Shown: one piece after another, positions 44,158-51,204 of the stretch
Layout: the number at the start of each line of letters is the position of its first letter
Numbering within the stretch: position 1 is the stretch's first letter
Source of the DNA: RUG705 sp934101175
GTDB lineage: Bacteria > Bacillota_I > Bacilli_A > RF39 > UBA660
Assembly (NCBI GenBank): GCA_934101175.1
Contig: CAKOQC010000005.1
Coordinates: 1 to 64,000 of the forward strand
Direction of reading: 5' to 3'
Length of the DNA: 64,000 bases
Made by a program: the position numbers and the translations under genes
Notes under the pieces: model-generated
The model's input: the letters and a program-made list of their open reading frames with translations, nothing else
Told to the model about the DNA's origin: nothing
Database searches by the model: none

Positions 44158-44239
44158 TTCTTAGTATAAAATAAATATTTTTAAAAATAAAACATATAAA
44201 TAATTATCGTTATAATATTAAGAAAAATAAGAAAAAATG

Positions 44240-44268
44240 TTGAAATAGTTCAGAATTTATGATAAGAT
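44240..44268 (+). promoter_or_regulatory. Predicted rpsB promoter
   Basis: TTGAAA at 44240-44245, 17 bp, TAAGAT at 44263-44268. Confidence 0.6.
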
Positions 44269-44274
44269 AATTGT

Positions 44275-44380
44275 GGCTTTTCAAAGAAATAGCACAAGTA
44301 TTGATTTAGACGTCTAGTGCCAGAAGGTGATTTCTAAAGAAGAGATACTTGGAAGATTAAACAAAAGGAGAGTGAAAAAT
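44275..44380 (+). promoter_or_regulatory. Leader of rpsB-tsf, possible S2 autoregulatory site
   Basis: About 106 nt before the rpsB ATG. GCAC (44292-44295) can pair with GTGC (44317-44320), and the interior contains the palindrome TAGACGTCTA (44307-44316). S2 leaders that bind S2 are known in several bacteria; I cannot match a known consensus. Confidence 0.35.
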
Positions 44381-45343
44381 ATGGCAGTAGTAGCAATGAG
44401 CTATCTATTAGAAGCTGGAGTTCATTTCGGACATCAAACAAAGAGATGGAATCCAAAAATGAAAGAGTATATTTTTTCTACAAGAGATGATATTTATATC
44501 ATGGACTTACAAAAAACTACTGAAAAGTTAGAAGAAGCATACAATGCTCTTAAAACTATCGTAGAAAACGGTGGAAAAGTATTATTCGTTGGTACAAAAA
44601 AACAAGCAGCTGAAGTATGTAAAGAAGAAGCTGCAAGAACAGGCATGTATTACATGACTGAAAGATGGTTAGGTGGAACTTTAACTAATTTCAAGACAAT
44701 CAGAAACAGAGTATACTATCTTGAAAAAATTGAAAAAATGGAACAAGATGGTACATTTGATAAATTGCCTAAAAAAGAAGTAGCTGGTCTTAAGAAAGAA
44801 TACGAAAAATTAAATAAAAACCTTTGTGGTATCAGAGATATGGATAAATTACCACAAGCTGTTGTAATTGTTGATTCTACTAAAGAATACAATGCAATAA
44901 GAGAAGCAAATATTTTAGGTATTCCAGTATTTGGATTAATTGATACTAATTGTGATCCAGATAATATTGACTATGTAATTCCTGGTAATGATGATGCAGT
45001 TAAATCTATTAAAGTTGTACTTGGAGCATTAAATAATGCAGCTGCAGAAGCACAAGGACTAGAAATAGTAGATTATTTAACTGAAGATGAAAGTAAAAAA
45101 CAAGTAAGAGTTCACGATAAACCAATGAAAAAAGAATTTAAGAAAGTAGAAAATACTGAAAAAGTTGAAGAAGTAAAAGAAGTAAAGGAAATCAATGAAG
45201 AAAAGCCAGTAAGTGTTGAAAAAACACCTAAAATTGATTTAACAATCCTTACAGTTACTGAACTTAAAGAATTAGCTAAGAAAAAAGAAATCAAAGGCTA
45301 TTCAAAAATGAAAAAAGAAGATTTAATTGAAGCTTTAAAATAA
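44381..45343 (+). CDS. rpsB: 30S ribosomal protein S2 with C-terminal extension
   Basis: 320 aa. The ATG at 44381 follows AAAGGAG; a GTG at 44327 is in the leader. 'LLEAGVHFGHQTKRWNPKM' (about 7-25, quoted part of the S2 start) and 'PVFGLIDTN' identify S2. S2 is usually 230-260 aa; here residues about 245-320 are added: a charged E/K linker and a final 35 residues ('LTVTELKELAKKKEIKGY') that look like a SAP/Rho-N nucleic-acid-binding fold. S2 sits on the 30S back near the mRNA exit. tsf follows after 23 bp. Confidence 0.95.
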   Translation: MAVVAMSYLLEAGVHFGHQTKRWNPKMKEYIFSTRDDIYIMDLQKTTEKLEEAYNALKTIVENGGKVLFVGTKKQAAEVCKEEAARTGMYYMTERWLGGTLTNFKTIRNRVYYLEKIEKMEQDGTFDKLPKKEVAGLKKEYEKLNKNLCGIRDMDKLPQAVVIVDSTKEYNAIREANILGIPVFGLIDTNCDPDNIDYVIPGNDDAVKSIKVVLGALNNAAAEAQGLEIVDYLTEDESKKQVRVHDKPMKKEFKKVENTEKVEEVKEVKEINEEKPVSVEKTPKIDLTILTVTELKELAKKKEIKGYSKMKKEDLIEALK

Positions 45344-45366
45344 ATAAATTAAAAGGAGCGATAAAC

Positions 45367-46236
45367 ATGATTAGTGCAAGCATGGTAAAAGAACTAAGAG
45401 AATCTACTGGTGCTGGAATGTTAGACTGTAAAAAAGCCTTAGAAGCATCAAATGGAAATATGGAAGATGCCATAACTTGGTTAAGAGAAAAAGGAATTTC
45501 AAAAGCTGCTAAAAAAGCATCAAGAATAGCCGCTGAAGGTTTAGCTGTAGCAAAAATAAATGGCAATAAAGCTGTAATTGTTGAAGTTAATTCAGAAACA
45601 GATTTCGTTGCTAAAAATGAAGAATTTAAAAATTTAGTAAACAACATTGCTGACACATTACTTAATAATGATGTTAAAACTGTTGAAGAAGCTAATAAAT
45701 TAACTCATGATGGAAAAACAATCGAAGAATTAATTATCGAAAAAACTTCTACTATAGGAGAAAAATTATCATTCAGAAGATTTGAAATAGTAGAAAAAGA
45801 AGATAGTCAAGTATTTGGTACATATTCTCATATGGGTGGAAAAATTGTATCTTTATGTGTTCTTACTAAGGATGAAGAAGTTGCTAAAGATATAGCAATG
45901 CAAATAGCTGCAATGAAACCATTATATCTAAATAGAGATATGGTTCCTGCAGAAGTATTAGAAAAAGAAAGAAATATCTTAAAAGAACAAGCTGAAAATG
46001 AAGGTTTAGATCCAAATAAGATCGATATGATTGTTAATGGAAGAATTAACAAATATTATGAAGAAGTTTGCTTAGTAGACCAAGGATTTATTAAAGAAAA
46101 TAAAATGAAAGTTAATAAATTTGTAGAGTCTAAAGGTAGCGAAATACTTTCATTTGTAAGATATGAAGTTGGCGAAGGAATGGAAAAAAGAGAAGAAAAC
46201 TTTGCTGATGAAGTAATGAAACAAATTAACGGATAG
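45367..46236 (+). CDS. tsf: Elongation factor Ts
   Basis: 289 aa, AAAGGAG ribosome site. 'VKELRESTGAGMLDCKKALE' is the UBA-like start, 'NSETDFVAKNEEF' the core motif, and 'LVDQGFIKE' the C-terminal signature. It exchanges GDP for GTP on EF-Tu. Standard partner of rpsB in one operon. Confidence 0.97.
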   Translation: MISASMVKELRESTGAGMLDCKKALEASNGNMEDAITWLREKGISKAAKKASRIAAEGLAVAKINGNKAVIVEVNSETDFVAKNEEFKNLVNNIADTLLNNDVKTVEEANKLTHDGKTIEELIIEKTSTIGEKLSFRRFEIVEKEDSQVFGTYSHMGGKIVSLCVLTKDEEVAKDIAMQIAAMKPLYLNRDMVPAEVLEKERNILKEQAENEGLDPNKIDMIVNGRINKYYEEVCLVDQGFIKENKMKVNKFVESKGSEILSFVRYEVGEGMEKREENFADEVMKQING

Positions 46237-46244
46237 TTAACTTC

Positions 46245-46277
46245 AAACACTAGATTTTAAAAAAATCTAGTGTTTTT
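46245..46277 (+). terminator. Rho-independent terminator after tsf
   Basis: AAACACTAGATTTT pairs over 14 bp with its complement at 46262-46275, followed by T. Confidence 0.85.
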
Positions 46278-46327
46278 CTTTACTTTCTTATCTATACAGT
46301 GTTAAAATAATCTAGGAGGGTAGTAAA

Positions 46328-46696
46328 ATGGAAGTAAAAGAAGAATTACAGCTAAGTGACATAACAATAGATATTTGCAATAGATTGAAAAATTATAAAA
46401 ATAATATTAAAAATGATATGGTAATAGGAGATACATACATAATATCTGGAATAGAATTAGTAGAAAAAATTATAAGAGAAATAAATCCAACTACAGTTTC
46501 TGAAAAAATTGTTAGTGATTTGGAGTTTATGATACGCAATTATAATAAATTAAAAGAAAAGAAAATGCAATCATTTAATAATTATACATTATTTGGGATA
46601 CAACACGCTAATATGCTAGTAGCATTATACGTAAACGAACATTTGCAAAAAACACAAGAAGAAGTTAAAATAAAAACAAAAAAGTTAACTATCTAG
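46328..46696 (+). CDS. Small protein of unknown function
   Basis: 122 aa, AGGAGG ribosome site. No signal peptide or membrane segment; the sequence reads as four or five helices with a lysine-rich C-terminus. I do not recognise the family. It stands alone between the tsf terminator and the thrS leader, so context gives no hint. Confidence 0.6.
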   Translation: MEVKEELQLSDITIDICNRLKNYKNNIKNDMVIGDTYIISGIELVEKIIREINPTTVSEKIVSDLEFMIRNYNKLKEKKMQSFNNYTLFGIQHANMLVALYVNEHLQKTQEEVKIKTKKLTI

Positions 46697-46723
46697 TTTT
46701 TATATAATTATATTTATAGTTTG

Positions 46724-46753
46724 TTTTAATAATTGAAATTTTAATAATTGAAA
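46724..46753. repeat. 15-bp perfect tandem duplication
   Basis: TTTTAATAATTGAAA occurs twice head to tail (46724-46738, 46739-46753) between the small gene and the thrS promoter. Confidence 0.6.
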
Positions 46754-46823
46754 TATAATTATAAACAATCATAAAAATATAATTGATTTCTTTAGAGATA
46801 ATTAATAAAAATAAATTTACTAG

Positions 46824-46852
46824 TAGACAAATAAATAATTTTGTTATATAAT
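46824..46852 (+). promoter_or_regulatory. Predicted thrS promoter
   Basis: TAGACA at 46824-46829, 17 bp, TATAAT at 46847-46852, just before the T-box leader. Confidence 0.65.
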
Positions 46853-46857
46853 AAGAT

Positions 46858-47072
46858 TGCTTTTGAGAAAAACTATGATTAGGACAAGATTATATAATAA
46901 GTTTTAAAGAGAGTTAGCGGTTGGTGCAAGCTAGCAAATAAGTTATATAGTTACTACCTATGAGTTGCTACCGAAAGGATAGCCGGGATACATTATCTCG
47001 TTAATGAATTAAGACCAAATTAGGATGGTACCGTGTTATTAACACTCCTTTATTTTAAGGAGTGTTTTTTAT
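46858..47072 (+). promoter_or_regulatory. Canonical T-box leader of thrS
   Basis: Long stem I with the distal GGTTGGTGCAAGCT motif (46919-46932) and the Thr codons ACT/ACC at 46953-46958 in the specifier region. T-box TAGGATGGTACCGTGTT at 47021-47037. Antiterminator AGGA pairs with TCCT; the competing terminator is AACACTCCTT (47041-47050) with AAGGAGTGTT (47057-47066) and a T run. Senses uncharged tRNA-Thr. Confidence 0.88.
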
Positions 47073-47092
47073 TTTTAAGGAGAGTGATAAAA

Positions 47093-48835
47093 ATGATAAA
47101 TATTAAAGAAGATGCAAAATTAAGCGTAATGAATCATAGTTGTGCCCATTTATTAGCTCAAGCAGTTAAACATTTATATCCAAAAGCAATGTTTTGGGTA
47201 GGACCAGTAATTGATAGTGGATTCTATTATGATATCGATTTAGGAGACGAAGTAATTAAGGAAGAAGACCTAGAAAAAATTGAAAAAGAAATGAAAAAGA
47301 TTGCCAAAGATGGTAAAAGAATTATTCGTCATGAAATATCTAAGCCAGAAGCACTAGAAATGTTTAAAGATGATCCATACAAAATAGATTTAATTAATCG
47401 TATGGACGAAGAAGATACAGTTATAAGTTGTTATTCTCAAGGCGATTTTACTGATTTATGCCGTGGTCCACATGTAGATACTGTTAAAGAATTAAAATAC
47501 TTCAAACTTCTAAAAGTAAGTGGTGCTTATTGGAAGGGTGATGCTAACAATAAAATGCTTCAAAGAATTTATGGAGTATGCTTTGATACAGAAGAAGGAT
47601 TAAAAGAGTACTTAGATTTACTAGAAGAAGCCAAAAAAAGAGATCACAAAAAGCTTGGCAAAGAGTTAGAATTATTCATGATTAGTGAATATGGTCCAGG
47701 ATTTCCATTCTTCTTACCTAAAGGTATGATTCTTCGTAATGAACTAGAAAATTTCTGGTATAAAGAACATACAAAAGAAGGATATGACTTTGTAAAAACT
47801 CCAATTATGCTTAACAAGGAGTTATGGGAAATATCAGGACACTGGTATAATTATAGAGAAAATATGTATACATCAGAAATAGATGAAAAAACTTTTGCTA
47901 TTAAGCCAATGAACTGCCCAGGCGGAATGTTAGTATACAAAAATAGTCTTCATTCATATAAAGATTTACCTCTTAGAATAGGAGAACTTGGCCAAGTACA
48001 TAGACATGAAGCTAGTGGCGCATTAAACGGATTGTTTAGAGTTAGAACTTTCACTCAAGATGATGCTCATATCTTTATGCGTGAAGATCAGATCGAAAGT
48101 GAAATTGTTAGACTAATAAACTTTATTGATAGAATGTATAAAATATTTGGACTTACTTATGATATTGAATTATCTACAAGACCAGAAGAAAAATATATTG
48201 GATCAATAGAAATATGGAATAAATCAGAAGCTATTTTGGAAAAAGCTTGCCACGAAGCAGGACACGATTGTAAGATAAATCCTGGAGATGGCGCTTTCTA
48301 TGGACCTAAACTAGATTTTCATATCAAAGATTCTTTAGGAAGAGTATGGCAATGTGGTACAATACAACTAGATATGAACTTACCAGAAAGATTTGATTTA
48401 ACGTACATAGATGCTGATGGTAGTAAGAAAAGACCAATTATGTTACATCGTGTAATCTATGGTTCTATTGAAAGATTTATTGGTATTTTAATTGAACACT
48501 ATGCTGGTGCATTTCCTACATGGTTAAGCCCTGTACAAGTAAATATTATTCCTGTTAATAATGAATATCATTTAGAATATGCTAAGAAGATTATGAATAA
48601 ATTAAAAGAAATGGATATTAGATGTGAATTAGATGACCGTGATGAAAAACTAGGATATAAGATAAGAGAAAGTCAAACTAAAAAAATTCCTTATACCTTA
48701 GTACTTGGAGATAATGAAATGAAAGAAGATATGATTACTTATCGTAAACACGGAGATAAAGACTCAGTAACATTAAAAGTATCTGAATTTATTGATTTAA
48801 TTACAGAAGAAATAGCTACAAAAGGTGCAAAATAA
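47093..48835 (+). CDS. thrS: Threonyl-tRNA synthetase lacking the TGS domain
   Basis: 580 aa from the ATG at 47093 (AAGGAGAG upstream); the longer frame from 47033 runs through the terminator and is rejected. It starts directly in the editing domain ('HSCAHLLAQAV', with HxxxH), keeps the zinc residues 'NCPGGM' Cys and 'HRHEASG' His, and ends in the class II anticodon-binding domain. The usual N-terminal TGS domain of about 60 residues is missing. Transcription is controlled by the T-box. Confidence 0.96.
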   Translation: MINIKEDAKLSVMNHSCAHLLAQAVKHLYPKAMFWVGPVIDSGFYYDIDLGDEVIKEEDLEKIEKEMKKIAKDGKRIIRHEISKPEALEMFKDDPYKIDLINRMDEEDTVISCYSQGDFTDLCRGPHVDTVKELKYFKLLKVSGAYWKGDANNKMLQRIYGVCFDTEEGLKEYLDLLEEAKKRDHKKLGKELELFMISEYGPGFPFFLPKGMILRNELENFWYKEHTKEGYDFVKTPIMLNKELWEISGHWYNYRENMYTSEIDEKTFAIKPMNCPGGMLVYKNSLHSYKDLPLRIGELGQVHRHEASGALNGLFRVRTFTQDDAHIFMREDQIESEIVRLINFIDRMYKIFGLTYDIELSTRPEEKYIGSIEIWNKSEAILEKACHEAGHDCKINPGDGAFYGPKLDFHIKDSLGRVWQCGTIQLDMNLPERFDLTYIDADGSKKRPIMLHRVIYGSIERFIGILIEHYAGAFPTWLSPVQVNIIPVNNEYHLEYAKKIMNKLKEMDIRCELDDRDEKLGYKIRESQTKKIPYTLVLGDNEMKEDMITYRKHGDKDSVTLKVSEFIDLITEEIATKGAK

Positions 48836-48847
48836 TGCATCTTTTTT
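48822..48847 (+). terminator. Terminator overlapping the thrS stop codon
   Basis: AAGGTGCA (48822-48829) pairs with TGCATCTT (48836-48843), one G-T; the loop AAATAA holds the stop codon (48833-48835). T residues follow. Confidence 0.65.
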
Positions 48848-48864
48848 AAATAGCTAAAATGGAC

Positions 48865-48893
48865 TTGTAAATAATATAGATGTATGTTATAAT
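48865..48893 (+). promoter_or_regulatory. Predicted promoter of the InlB-type prepilin gene
   Basis: TTGTAA at 48865-48870, 17 bp, TATAAT at 48888-48893. Confidence 0.6.
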
Positions 48894-48932
48894 TCATTTA
48901 AGATAAGAAAGTATCGAGGTGAATTTATTATA

Positions 48933-50345
48933 ATGAAATTAAAAAAGAAAAATAATATATTTGGTTTTACTTTAACAGAACTATTAGCATCAATCTTAGT
49001 ATTGGCTATTATTTGCTCAATTACTATTTATACTGCTGTTAATGTCGTTAAAAGTTCTAAAGAAAAGTCATATCAAGTAACTAAAAATGAAGTTAAAAAG
49101 AATGCTAATCAATACTTAACAGAAAATAATGAAAGATTAGTCTTTATACCAGTTAGTACTGATGCAAATGGAAATAGCACAGGAACTGTTGAATATCAAT
49201 GTATTACAGTTCAAAATTTAATAGACTATGGCTATCTAGATAATAATGTTGTGAATTCAAATATTAGTGAAAAAGAGACGGTTAATAAAGAAGATTATAT
49301 TTATATAGAAAAAGATATAAATACTAAAGCAATTATTAAAAGTGTCTATCCAGTAAGTGAAGAAAAAGATGCTGCCGATAGATGTGGACTAATTGTAAAA
49401 GGATTAGGAAATATTACTATTTCATCAAATCCATCAATCAACAGTTGGAGCAAATCTAAAAATATAACAATATCTTATTCACTTAAGAATATCAATGATG
49501 TAAATAGCACTTATAATTATACTTATAGTTATACTGGAAAAAGTTCATTAACAAGTGATAAAGGAAAACTTAAAACAATAAAAGTAACTTCTAATGGTAC
49601 ACTTACTGCTAATATTTTATACGAAAAAGATAGTAATCCATTAGAACAAAAGATAACCAAAATAGCAAAAATAGATAATGATAAACCAGTTATATCTTTA
49701 GTTAATAGTAATTCTAAAGAAACAACTGTTAAAAAAAGTACAACAATTCCAATAAAAGTAACAGATAAAAGTAGTGGTGTTAATCTTGCAAGTTTTACCA
49801 AAGAAGACTTAGTAGTAAAAATAGGTAATGTTAATATTACAGATTTCACCCTAACAAATAAAAATAATGGAACTTATAATTTAAAAATTAATGATTTGAA
49901 AAATGCTGGAAAAGTAACAATCACAATCGAAGCTAATAAAGTATTAGATAAAGTTGTTGATAGTACTAAAAATGGTAATGATAAGACTACTTTAAATCCT
50001 AACATTAAGTTTGATAACACTTATAAAGTAAAATATGATAACAATGGTGGAACAGGTTGCGGTACCATGACTGTGACTTATGACAAGACTTTTGGTGCTT
50101 CAGGTAATTTATGTGTTCCAACGAGAAGCGGATACACTTTCCAAGGATGGTATACAGCTGCAAATAATGGAACAAAAATAGAAAATAGTACAAAAGTAAC
50201 AAAAGCTGCTGATCAAACAATATATGCACATTGGAAAGAAAAGCCATCACCACCAAGTGGCGGTGGCGGCGGCGGATGTCAATGTTATGGTCCTGGAGGT
50301 TTCTGTTGTAATTGCGGGTATTGCGGTTGGCCGCAACAAAAATGA
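48933..50345 (+). CDS. Prepilin-like protein with InlB B-repeat and Cys-rich tail
   Basis: 470 aa; AGGTG lies 14 bases before the ATG. 'FGFTLTELLASILVLAII' (about 10-27) is a type IV prepilin leader with Gly-Phe cleavage and Glu5 of the mature pilin. A beta-rich middle (about 150-355) contains an Ig-like 'DNDKPVISL' segment. Residues about 362-436 are one InlB B-repeat (Listeria-Bacteroides repeat: 'YDNNGG', 'SGYTFQGWYT', 'YAHWK'). The end is Gly runs plus seven Cys in the last 21 residues. It is probably a pilus tip or adhesin processed by a prepilin peptidase not in this window. Confidence 0.7.
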   Translation: MKLKKKNNIFGFTLTELLASILVLAIICSITIYTAVNVVKSSKEKSYQVTKNEVKKNANQYLTENNERLVFIPVSTDANGNSTGTVEYQCITVQNLIDYGYLDNNVVNSNISEKETVNKEDYIYIEKDINTKAIIKSVYPVSEEKDAADRCGLIVKGLGNITISSNPSINSWSKSKNITISYSLKNINDVNSTYNYTYSYTGKSSLTSDKGKLKTIKVTSNGTLTANILYEKDSNPLEQKITKIAKIDNDKPVISLVNSNSKETTVKKSTTIPIKVTDKSSGVNLASFTKEDLVVKIGNVNITDFTLTNKNNGTYNLKINDLKNAGKVTITIEANKVLDKVVDSTKNGNDKTTLNPNIKFDNTYKVKYDNNGGTGCGTMTVTYDKTFGASGNLCVPTRSGYTFQGWYTAANNGTKIENSTKVTKAADQTIYAHWKEKPSPPSGGGGGGCQCYGPGGFCCNCGYCGWPQQK

Positions 50346-50361
50346 TTGGATGTGAAAAGTT

Positions 50362-50922
50362 ATGACTCAAAAGAATCTTAGAAAAATATTATATGTATTA
50401 ATAGCGATAGTTGTTGTTATCTTAATATATCTTACCATATCATATATAAAAAATTATCAAAAACCAACTTCTGGAAAGGACAATAATGATATTCCTGGTG
50501 AAACTGCAAAAATATATGAAGAACCAAGATATGGCTTTAAATATACAGTACCAAAAGATTTAACATATGAAACGTTTGATGAATATTACTTTAAAATAAG
50601 CAGTAAAGATGGTTGGTATGCACTGGCAACAATAGAACCAATGTCGATTAATAATCATAAGCCAATAGATGAGATATACAATGAATACATTGCAAATTTA
50701 AATAAAGAAGAAGAAATAGTTTATAAAGAAAGTTATTCTGATATTGAAATAGTCGGATATCAAAAAATAAATAATAAACAAATAGATTATCAAATGGTTA
50801 CACCTTGGGATTACTGTTATCGTATAGTGGTGTTTTACGAAACTGATGAGTTCTCATTTGAAAGCTTAAATGATGTAATATATTCATTATTAACTCCAGA
50901 TTATGACACTGATAATGATTAA
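50362..50922 (+). CDS. Membrane-anchored protein of unknown function
   Basis: 186 aa. It begins 16 bp after the prepilin gene; GGATGTG is a weak ribosome site. One membrane segment (about 8-27), then a proline-rich spacer and a compact extracellular domain with 'EPRYGFKYTVPKDLTY', as in PsbP-like or lipoprotein domains that start 'GF.i.yP'. Function unknown, probably a companion of the prepilin gene. A strong terminator follows. Confidence 0.6.
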   Translation: MTQKNLRKILYVLIAIVVVILIYLTISYIKNYQKPTSGKDNNDIPGETAKIYEEPRYGFKYTVPKDLTYETFDEYYFKISSKDGWYALATIEPMSINNHKPIDEIYNEYIANLNKEEEIVYKESYSDIEIVGYQKINNKQIDYQMVTPWDYCYRIVVFYETDEFSFESLNDVIYSLLTPDYDTDND

Positions 50923-50924
50923 CA

Positions 50925-50990
50925 AAAAAAGAGTATTAAATAATATGATGACCTTAAAAGAGTTATCATTATGAATTTAATATTCTTTTT
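50925..50990 (+). terminator. Rho-independent terminator with nested helix
   Basis: AAAGAGTATTAAAT pairs with ATTTAATATTCTTT at 50973-50987 and an inner helix pairs ATGAT with ATCAT. T residues follow. Confidence 0.8.
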
Positions 50991-51065
50991 ACTTGAATTA
51001 AATAGTAAGTTAGTGCTTTAAAGTTGTAAAATTTGCGTAAAGTACCTAGTAAAAGAAAAAGATTG

Positions 51066-51204
51066 TGCTATAATTAATTTAAATGATAGTGATGGTAAAC
51101 GTAAGAAAAATAAAATAGCAAAAAATGGTAAAAATATCTCTATCATTAGGAGGTGTTATTTCAGGGGACACAAAATAAAATACAAAAAAAAAGGAAGGAA
51201 AAAA
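51066..51204 (+). promoter_or_regulatory. Extended -10 promoter and structured leader of the cohesin/dockerin gene
   Basis: TGCTATAAT at 51066-51074 is an extended -10. In the leader AATGATAG (51082-51089) pairs with CTATCATT (51140-51147), directly followed by AGGAGGTG at 51150-51157, which has no start codon in reach; the real ribosome site AAGGAAGG is at 51190-51197. The structure resembles no riboswitch I know. Confidence 0.45.

Noticed and set aside
44327..44380. S2 starting at GTG 44327
   Set aside because: The ATG at 44381 has AAAGGAG directly before it and gives the normal S2 N-terminus; the longer form adds 18 unrelated residues from the leader.
51075..51204. c-di-GMP or cobalamin riboswitch before the cohesin gene
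   Set aside because: None of the conserved core sequences of those riboswitches is present.
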